Below, piece by piece: positions 1 through 4,538 of a stretch of DNA of 5,804 nt. The stretch spans positions 1-5,804 of the forward strand of contig CAMPIL010000237.1 in NCBI GenBank assembly GCA_946886375.1. The letters run 5' to 3'. Below the pieces are notes generated by a model. It saw only the letters and a program-made list of their open reading frames with translations, was not told where the DNA came from and did no database searches. Both the position numbers and the translations under genes were made by a program. The DNA comes from an uncultured Phycisphaerales bacterium. GTDB taxonomy: Bacteria; Planctomycetota; Phycisphaerae; Phycisphaerales; SM1A02. The stretch's first letter is position 1. Each line of letters starts with the position of its first letter.

Positions 1-151
1 TTTCAGCGTGCATTACCACCCCGAAGCAACCCCGGTTCCGATTTATACCACTAACCTTTTTGCCGGCAACATCTAGAGCATGAAGCCGTCAAACAGGTAG
101 GCGGAATCATGCGGACCCGGTGATGCTTCGGGGTGGTACTGCACGCTGAAA
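1..151. repeat. Imperfect inverted repeat formed by the ends of two facing amidotransferase genes
   Basis: Bases 1-40 match the reverse complement of 112-151 at 36 of 40 positions; mismatches fall at 13, 29, 31 and 36. The arms are separated by 71 bases. Both arms encode the HPE motif region of an amidotransferase read in opposite directions, so shared ancestry of the two genes is the simplest reason for the repeat. The ten conserved residues in this stretch use identical codons in both copies. Similarity falls away sharply after base 40, which argues against an exact fold-back assembly join. Confidence 0.75.
2..76 (+). CDS. 3' end of a CarA-like class I glutamine amidotransferase (partial)
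   Basis: Only the last 24 codons and the TAG stop (74-76) lie in the window. The peptide contains FSVHYHPEATP followed by a P-x-x-x-x-x-x-LF-x-G pattern. HPE is the signature at the end of class I glutamine amidotransferase domains, where the His and Glu complete the Cys-His-Glu triad. The spacing, including YHPEA and the later LF, matches the C-terminus of carbamoyl-phosphate synthase small subunit better than GuaA or TrpG, which usually carry QFHPE. The first 13 codons closely resemble those at the end of the facing carA gene, but the last 11 differ. It could be a second CarA paralogue or another amidotransferase of that clan; the catalytic Cys and everything upstream are outside the window. 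The amidotransferase call is firm and the CarA assignment is tentative. Confidence 0.7.
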   Translation, partial: FSVHYHPEATPVPIYTTNLFAGNI

Positions 152-1215
152 ATCGGCTTGACGGTATGACGAAAACCCGCCACGGTGCCGTCGTTCATGT
201 GCACGTGCGTGACCTCGCAGTCAAGCCCCGCGAGCGATTCAGGATCCACGCAGAAGCCGTGATTCTGGCTGGTGATCTCCACACGTCCGGTAAGTATGTT
301 GCGCACCGGCTGATTCGCGCCGCGGTGGCCGAACTTCAACTTGTACGTCTTGGCGCCCAGGGCCAGCGCGAGCAACTGATGCCCCAGGCAGATGCCGAAG
401 GTCGGGAACTCTCCCGCCACTTCGCGCAGCGTGTTGACGGTTGCAGCGACGGCTTCAGGGTCGCCGGGGCCGTTGGAGATGAACAAGCCATCAGGATTGA
501 ATGCGCGAATCTTCTCCGCGCTCATGTCGTGCGGCGCGATGTGCACGATGCATCCGCGCTCGGTCAGATTGCGATAGATGTTGCGCTTGGCCCCGCAGTC
601 CAACGCGAGCACGCGGAATTGCTGCGCCGGCTCGCCGTCGGCTCGGCGGCAGGAACTCCACTCGCCCAGCCCTTCGGTCCACTCGGCTTGTTCGCGCGGG
701 CTCACCGTTGCTGCCAGGTTCTGCCCGTTCATGCGCGGGCTTCGCCGCGCCATGTCGATGAGGTCTTGGTCGCTGAGCGATGGATCGCAACTGATCACGC
801 CCCGCACCACGCCGCCTTGCCGCAGGCGGCGCACCAGCGCGCGAGTATCGATGCCTTCAATTCCAAGGATGCCGTGCTTCGCCAGCCAGGTGGACAGGTC
901 GATGATCGATCGCTGGTTCGATGGCACGCGCGACAACTCGCGAATCACAAATCCCGCCACGTGCGGCTTGGCTGACTCAACGTCGTCGGCGGCGACGCCG
1001 TAGTTGCCGATCATCGGCGCGGTCATCGCCAGAATCTGCCCGGCGTAACTGGGGTCGGTCAGCGCCTCCTGGTAGCCGGTCATCGCGGTGTTGAACACCA
1101 CCTCGCCCGTCGTGGATTTGGCTGATCCCGCAGCCCCAAACGCCAGCCCGCTGAAAACAGTTCCATCTTCCAACACAAGGCGGGCAGCGGATCGTGCGGT
1201 CTTCGAAGTGGTCAT
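73..1215 (-). CDS. carA: Carbamoyl-phosphate synthase, small (glutaminase) subunit
   Basis: CarA hydrolyses glutamine and passes ammonia to CarB, which makes carbamoyl phosphate for pyrimidine and arginine synthesis in the cytoplasm. The 380-residue product is full length for the family. The N-terminal CPSase_sm domain (about 10-145) shows LEDGTVFSG, TGEVVFNTAMTGYQEALTDPSY and GIDTRALVRRLR. The C-terminal class I amidotransferase domain (about 200-380) has SNGPGDP, the nucleophile Cys276 in GICLGHQ, and His361/Glu363 in QYHPEASPGP; all three catalytic residues are present. A TTG directly precedes the ATG at 1215. I choose the ATG because no Shine-Dalgarno is visible and a promoter-like sequence ends about 8 bases upstream, suggesting a leaderless message. 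The gene diverges from priA and converges on the CarA-like gene at the left edge, sharing a CTAG at both stops. No carB is adjacent. Confidence 0.97.
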   Translation of the reverse strand: MTTSKTARSAARLVLEDGTVFSGLAFGAAGSAKSTTGEVVFNTAMTGYQEALTDPSYAGQILAMTAPMIGNYGVAADDVESAKPHVAGFVIRELSRVPSNQRSIIDLSTWLAKHGILGIEGIDTRALVRRLRQGGVVRGVISCDPSLSDQDLIDMARRSPRMNGQNLAATVSPREQAEWTEGLGEWSSCRRADGEPAQQFRVLALDCGAKRNIYRNLTERGCIVHIAPHDMSAEKIRAFNPDGLFISNGPGDPEAVAATVNTLREVAGEFPTFGICLGHQLLALALGAKTYKLKFGHRGANQPVRNILTGRVEITSQNHGFCVDPESLAGLDCEVTHVHMNDGTVAGFRHTVKPIFSVQYHPEASPGPHDSAYLFDGFML

Positions 1216-1223
1216 CAAAGCGG

Positions 1224-1252
1224 AGTATAGTGCGGCCGCGTGCGACTTTCAG
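1224..1252 (-). promoter_or_regulatory. Putative sigma70-type promoter of carA, giving a leaderless transcript
   Basis: On the minus strand, CTGAAA (1247-1252, 4/6 to TTGACA) lies 17 bases from TATACT (1224-1229, 5/6 to TATAAT). Eight bases separate the -10 box from the A of the ATG at 1215, so transcription should start at or within two bases of the start codon. The lack of a Shine-Dalgarno in front of carA agrees with this. It is a consensus match only. Confidence 0.5.
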
Positions 1253-1285
1253 CGTGAACAGCCAACCAAACTTGCCTTTGCCGCG

Positions 1286-1291
1286 TATACA
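1286..1291 (+). promoter_or_regulatory. Possible -10 box of priA
   Basis: TATACA (4/6 to TATAAT) ends five bases before the priA ATG at 1297, so initiation would fall on the start codon. No convincing -35 hexamer is found 16-18 bases upstream (the bases there are C/A-rich). No Shine-Dalgarno is visible between this box and the ATG. The call rests mainly on position and on the mirrored arrangement at the divergent carA promoter. Confidence 0.25.
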
Positions 1292-1296
1292 AACAT

Positions 1297-3636
1297 ATGC
1301 CTAACCTGTTCGCCGTCGAGAGAACCGTCGGCTACGCGCGCATCGCGGTGGAGCGCAGCGTCGATCGCTATCCCGACGGGCTGACCTACGCCCTGCCGCA
1401 GGAACTTGGCGGCATTACGGCGGGCGAACGAGTCATCGTTCCCCTTGGCAAGGGCAACACGCCAACGGCCGGTTATGTCGTTGATTTGATTGATGAAGTC
1501 GACATCGATCCAGACGCGATCAAGTCCATCATTAAGCGCGATGACAACGGCGCGCGCTTGCCCGGGCAACTGCTCGAACTCGCCAAATGGATCAGCAGTT
1601 ATTACTGCTCGCCCATCGGCATGACGCTGGCGAGCATGATGCCCGCCGCGGTCAAGCGCAATGTCGGATCGGTGCGGAAAATCTACGTTGACCTCGCCGG
1701 GGCCGCCTGCGCGGATGTGAAACTTCCCGCCAAGCAGCGTCATGTGGTTGATGTCCTGGCCAGTCTGCCTGCGGGCCGCCGGCCGATCGAAATTCACGAA
1801 CTGTCGGAACTCGCTGAGTTGCAAACCATCGGGTCGATCAAGCGGCTAATCGATCGCGGTGTGCTCATCGCATCGCGGCGCAGCGTCATCGAAGCCGCAT
1901 GGGCGGAGCACATCACAGACGCCCGCACGCCGGAGCGTTTGACCGATGAGCAGAAAACGATCATCGATGACATCGGCTCACAACTGAACGCGGGATTTTC
2001 CACGCACCTGATCTTCGGCGTGACCGGATCGGGCAAAACCGAGGTGTACATCCGGCTGATCCAGAAGGTGATCGCGGAAGGAAAAGTCGCGCTCGTGCTG
2101 GTGCCGGAGATTTCGCTGACGCCACAGACCGGCGGGCGGCTGATCGGACGTTTTCCAAACCACCGCGTCGCGATCCTTCATTCAGGCTTGACGGCGGCGC
2201 AGCGGCATCAGCAATGGGCGCTGGCGGGCGAGCAATCTCCAGCCGGCGCGCAGATCGTGCTTGGGGCGCGCTCAGCGGTTTTCGCGCCGGTTCCCGATGG
2301 CAATCTCGGACTCATCATCATCGATGAAGAGCACGATTCCTCGTACAAGCAGGACCAGGTGCCGCGCTATCACGGGCGCGATGTGGCGATTCGCCGCGCC
2401 CAGATTGCAGGTTGCCCCATCGTGCTCGGCAGTGCGACGCCCTCATTGGAGAGTTGGCACAACGCCACGCATGCTGGCGCATCGGGTGATAAGCCAACCC
2501 GATCTTCGCTGCACTTCGTGCGCAAGCGCGCTCCCGGTTTGAAACTGCCCAAGGTGCAGGTGTTCGATTTTCGAGAGCAGGCGCGCGAGCGCAAGGACAA
2601 CCACGTGCACCTGCTTGGCCCGGCATTGGAAACCGCGCTGGCCCGCGCGCTGGACGCAGGCGGGCAAGCGCTCATCCTGCTCAACCGCCGCGGCTACGCC
2701 AACTACATCGCGTGCCCCAGTTCGCGCTGCGGCTGGATCATGACGTGCGATCACTGCGATGTCACCGTCGTCTATCACCGTGACAAGAAACTCCCACTGG
2801 GCGGCTACGTGCAGTGTCATCATTGCCTCAGCGAGCAGAAACTCCCCAGCCTCTGTCCGCAGTGCAGCGCGAAGATTTCCATCTTCGGCCTGGGGACGCA
2901 GCGCATCGAGGAAGAACTCGCGCGCAAGTTCCCGCAATTGATCGAAGGCAAATCCATGCTGCGCATCGATTCCGACACGATGAACGGCTCACGCGATTTT
3001 CACGATGCCCTTACGCGCTTCGGCAGCGGCGAGATCCGCGTCCTGGTCGGCACCCAGATGATCGCCAAGGGTCTGGATTTCCCCGGCGTTCGCCTGGTGG
3101 GCGTCATCAACGCCGACACGTCGATCAACCTGCCGGATTTCCGCGCCAGCGAGCGCACGTTCCAACTCGTGAACCAGGTGGCCGGCCGGGCGGGGCGCGG
3201 CGCTGATCCGGGTTTGACGATCGTGCAGACGTTCAACCCGACTTCACCTGCGATTCGCCTAGCCGCGGCGCATGATTACGAAACCTTCGCGCAGCTTGAA
3301 CTTGCCGAGCGCGAGCGCAGCGGCCTGCCGCCGACCACCCGCATGGCCCGCATTGTGCTGCGCGATGAAGATCACGTGAAATGCATCGAGGCCGCGCGCA
3401 ACCTGTACCGCGCCTTGGAGCAGATCGCCGCGAGCATGCCCGGAGCGGGCATTCGCCTGCGCGGCCCTGCGCCGTGCCCGATCGCGCGCATCGCCGACAA
3501 GCACCGCCAGCAGATTGAGGCGCTCGCGCCCAATGCGGCGGTCATGCAGAGTTTTCTCGCCCGCGCCCGCAACGCCACGCTGCTGAAGGCGGATGCGGAG
3601 ATGGCGATCGATGTGGACCCGATCGCGCTGCTATGA
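1297..3636 (+). CDS. priA: Primosomal protein N', ATP-dependent replication-restart helicase PriA
   Basis: PriA binds stalled forks, unwinds the lagging arm and loads the replisome through the primosome. The 779-residue product is slightly longer than the usual 730-750. The 3' DNA-binding domain begins around residue 13 (YARIAVERSVDRYPDGLTYALP). The helicase core has Walker A GVTGSGKT (241-248), a DEEH box (343-346), GSATPSLES (378-386), NRRGYA (463-468), GTQMIAKG (585-592) and QVAGRAGRG (627-635). Eight cysteines for the two zinc sites are at 473, 478, 484, 487, 507, 510, 520 and 523. The first pair is spaced CX4C rather than the usual CX2C. The C-terminal domain ends with IDVDP. ATG 1297 is the first start after an in-frame TGA at 1255; it has no Shine-Dalgarno. 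No T-tract terminator follows the stop. It is transcribed divergently from carA and appears monocistronic. Confidence 0.98.
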   Translation: MPNLFAVERTVGYARIAVERSVDRYPDGLTYALPQELGGITAGERVIVPLGKGNTPTAGYVVDLIDEVDIDPDAIKSIIKRDDNGARLPGQLLELAKWISSYYCSPIGMTLASMMPAAVKRNVGSVRKIYVDLAGAACADVKLPAKQRHVVDVLASLPAGRRPIEIHELSELAELQTIGSIKRLIDRGVLIASRRSVIEAAWAEHITDARTPERLTDEQKTIIDDIGSQLNAGFSTHLIFGVTGSGKTEVYIRLIQKVIAEGKVALVLVPEISLTPQTGGRLIGRFPNHRVAILHSGLTAAQRHQQWALAGEQSPAGAQIVLGARSAVFAPVPDGNLGLIIIDEEHDSSYKQDQVPRYHGRDVAIRRAQIAGCPIVLGSATPSLESWHNATHAGASGDKPTRSSLHFVRKRAPGLKLPKVQVFDFREQARERKDNHVHLLGPALETALARALDAGGQALILLNRRGYANYIACPSSRCGWIMTCDHCDVTVVYHRDKKLPLGGYVQCHHCLSEQKLPSLCPQCSAKISIFGLGTQRIEEELARKFPQLIEGKSMLRIDSDTMNGSRDFHDALTRFGSGEIRVLVGTQMIAKGLDFPGVRLVGVINADTSINLPDFRASERTFQLVNQVAGRAGRGADPGLTIVQTFNPTSPAIRLAAAHDYETFAQLELAERERSGLPPTTRMARIVLRDEDHVKCIEAARNLYRALEQIAASMPGAGIRLRGPAPCPIARIADKHRQQIEALAPNAAVMQSFLARARNATLLKADAEMAIDVDPIALL

Positions 3637-3743
3637 CAGAACTGCGCGGATGACCCACAAAACGAGTCAGACAACAGTCGGCCTGAACACGCCCCGGCGC
3701 AGCGCACGCCGCTCGACAGTCCCCTGCCTACGCGCCGACAGGT

Positions 3744-4316
3744 TTACCCTCGGATGAACACACGTTCTGATCGGCGCAGAACACGTTCTGAATGGCGCAG
3801 AACGTGTTCTGAACGGCCTGGAACGTTTTCTGAATGGCTCAGAACGTGTTCTGAGACGGACAGAACACGTTCTGAACGACTTGGAGAGTGTTCTGAGCGA
3901 CTTGGAGAGTGTTCTGAGCGACTCAGAACGTGTTCTGGACGATTCAGAACGTGTTCTGCGCCAATCAGAACGTCTGATGATCTGCCCGGAGCGCGCATCC
4001 GGCGGCGCGGAGCACGCAATTTATGAGACGCGACAATTGGCCAACCATCAGGTGGGAATTGCGTCGTTGTGCGGCATGCGTTCAACGTGACGTGTGCGGA
4101 TTCACTGTTCTTGAGTTTTCTGGACCACGCGTCTACCACCTCACGTTGGTCAAGATTCTCCACGGATGCAGTGCCCATGCTCGTTGACGCTTTGGGTGCG
4201 ACATCAAGGCGTGTGCACGCAACTGCCGCGCCGCAGAGCGTTCCCGCCGCCACGACGTACCAGCCTTGCCTTGCGCGCAGACTCGTGAGATGCAAGCCGT
4301 TGAACACCTCTGACAA
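3744..4316 (-). CDS. Hypothetical protein: lipoprotein-like N-terminus and heptapeptide-repeat tail (doubtful gene)
   Basis: I do not recognise this 190-residue ORF. The chosen TTG start has a G-rich SD-like sequence (GAGGGGGG) ending four bases upstream; a GTG at 4337 is an alternative without one. Near the start, basic residues (RARQ) precede a hydrophobic run, YVVAAGTLCGAAVAC (about residues 20-34), which ends in a lipobox-like AVAC. A middle part of about 85 residues has no motif I know. The last 70 residues or so are seven-residue repeats such as SEHVLSR and SERVLRR, encoded by the palindromic array. Third-position GC in the non-repeat part is about 62 %, first about 60 % and second about 50 %, only a mild coding signature. 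It converges on priA and diverges from sucA, a layout that suits a real gene. It may equally be chance openness through a 21-bp repeat or a decayed gene. Confidence 0.3.
   Translation of the reverse strand: MSEVFNGLHLTSLRARQGWYVVAAGTLCGAAVACTRLDVAPKASTSMGTASVENLDQREVVDAWSRKLKNSESAHVTLNACRTTTQFPPDGWPIVASHKLRAPRRRMRAPGRSSDVLIGAEHVLNRPEHVLSRSEHSPSRSEHSPSRSERVLSVSEHVLSHSENVPGRSEHVLRHSERVLRRSERVFIRG
3777..3811. other. Perfect 14-bp hairpin joining repeat units 2 and 3
   Basis: CAGAACACGTTCTG (3777-3790) is the exact reverse complement of CAGAACGTGTTCTG (3798-3811), with a seven-base loop between them. It arises because an AC-centred unit lies next to a GT-centred one. It starts about 140 bases after the priA stop and could cap or attenuate read-through. 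No U-tract follows, so it is not a classical intrinsic terminator. Confidence 0.7.
3839..3875. other. Perfect 15-bp hairpin joining repeat units 5 and 6
   Basis: The arm at 3839-3853 (TCAGAACGTGTTCTG) pairs perfectly with 3861-3875 across a seven-base loop. It is the same arrangement as at units 2 and 3 but with the order of centres reversed (GT then AC). No T-run follows on either strand. Confidence 0.7.
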
Positions 4317-4526
4317 ACTACCCCCCTCACTTGGCACGTGTCAACGTTTGCGGATGAGCCCCAAACTGGCCGATAAACCACCTTGTGCCCCATTGGATGG
4401 CCCTGGTTGAGCATGTCCGGCGAGGAAAACCGCCGACAGGACGCTAGAATGGGGTTCTGGACCAAGTTGGATGACTATTCAAGAAGGATACGGCCGCGGC
4501 TGCCAGGCCACGCCGGCCGACCATAT
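3985..4526. other. Stretch without a recognised gene between the repeat array and sucA
   Basis: No conserved protein is recognisable on either strand. The part up to 4316 overlaps the doubtful minus-strand ORF. The part from 4317 to 4526 should contain the sucA promoter and any divergent promoter for that ORF. I see an 8-bp inverted repeat (ACGCAATT at 4014-4021, AATTGCGT at 4057-4064), a small CGGCG/CGCCG stem (4418-4435) and a TAGAAT box. There is no tRNA-like fold, transposase remnant or T-tract terminator. Confidence 0.5.
4445..4450 (+). promoter_or_regulatory. Possible -10 box upstream of sucA
   Basis: TAGAAT matches TATAAT at five of six bases and would give a leader of roughly 80 bases before the sucA ATG. 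No TTGACA-like hexamer is found at 16-18 bases upstream; the region there reads GAGGAA. A small GC stem (4418-4435) lies immediately upstream. This is a weak call. Confidence 0.2.
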
Positions 4527-4536
4527 AGAAGGTGAT
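4527..4536 (+). promoter_or_regulatory. Ribosome binding site of sucA
   Basis: AGAAGGTGAT pairs with the 16S 3' end through AGGTGAT and is placed a few bases before ATG 4539. It fixes the sucA start and contrasts with carA and priA, which have no such site. Confidence 0.8.
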
Positions 4537-4538
4537 CG

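Larger units (their letters stand above)
3754..3984. repeat. Tandem array of ten 21-bp palindromic repeats plus a decayed eleventh
   Basis: Units start every 21 bases at 3754, 3775, 3796, 3817, 3838, 3859, 3880, 3901, 3922 and 3943; a degenerate copy starts at 3964. The core at unit positions 4-15 is AGAAC-N2-GTTCT. Six units (2, 3, 5, 6, 9, 10) keep both arms intact. Unit 5 extends the dyad to CTCAGAAC-GT-GTTCTGAG. The centre is GT in units 3, 5, 9 and 10 and AC in units 2 and 6. Units 7 and 8 are identical to each other and have lost the left arm, implying recent duplication. The period equals both two turns of B-DNA and seven codons. The array begins 117 bases after the priA stop. There are no unique spacers, so it is not CRISPR. 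Candidate roles are a protein-binding array, a structured RNA end, or coding repeats. Confidence 0.93.

Noticed and set aside
133..975. Long plus-strand ORF (280 codons) opposite carA
   Set aside because: It is the antisense shadow of a fully conserved carA; its peptide is Arg/His/Ala-rich with no recognisable motif.
1247..1256. TTTCAGCGTG in the carA-priA gap, identical to the start of both arms of the 1-151 inverted repeat
   Set aside because: A ten-base match can occur by chance in a window of this size and it does not extend beyond ten bases.
3695..3711. CGGCG/CGCCG stem after priA as an intrinsic terminator
   Set aside because: Only five base pairs and no T-run follows; in a GC-rich region this is expected by chance.
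3777..3963. LexA (SOS) operators of the Bacillus type
   Set aside because: That box is GAAC-N4-GTTC; here the arms are two bases apart, and no SOS gene adjoins the array.
3754..3984. CRISPR array
   Set aside because: Units are directly abutting with no unique spacers, far shorter than CRISPR repeats, and no cas gene is present.
3754..4026. Plus-strand ATG ORF through the array (units such as RRTCSEW)
   Set aside because: Arg/Cys-rich, no SD before the ATG, and the non-repeat end is unremarkable; it is open mainly because a 21-bp repeat without a stop in that frame stays open.
4014..4064. Inverted repeat ACGCAATT ... AATTGCGT with a 35-base gap
   Set aside because: Eight-base arms at this distance are not significant without conservation data; no flanking element or duplication supports an attachment site.
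4118..4464. TTCTGGACCA repeated at 4118-4127 and 4455-4464
   Set aside because: Ten-base direct repeats are expected by chance; flanks do not match.
4133..4465. Minus-strand ORF of 110 codons upstream of sucA
   Set aside because: Cys/Arg/Trp-rich composition, no motif, and it overlaps the better candidate ORF in another frame.
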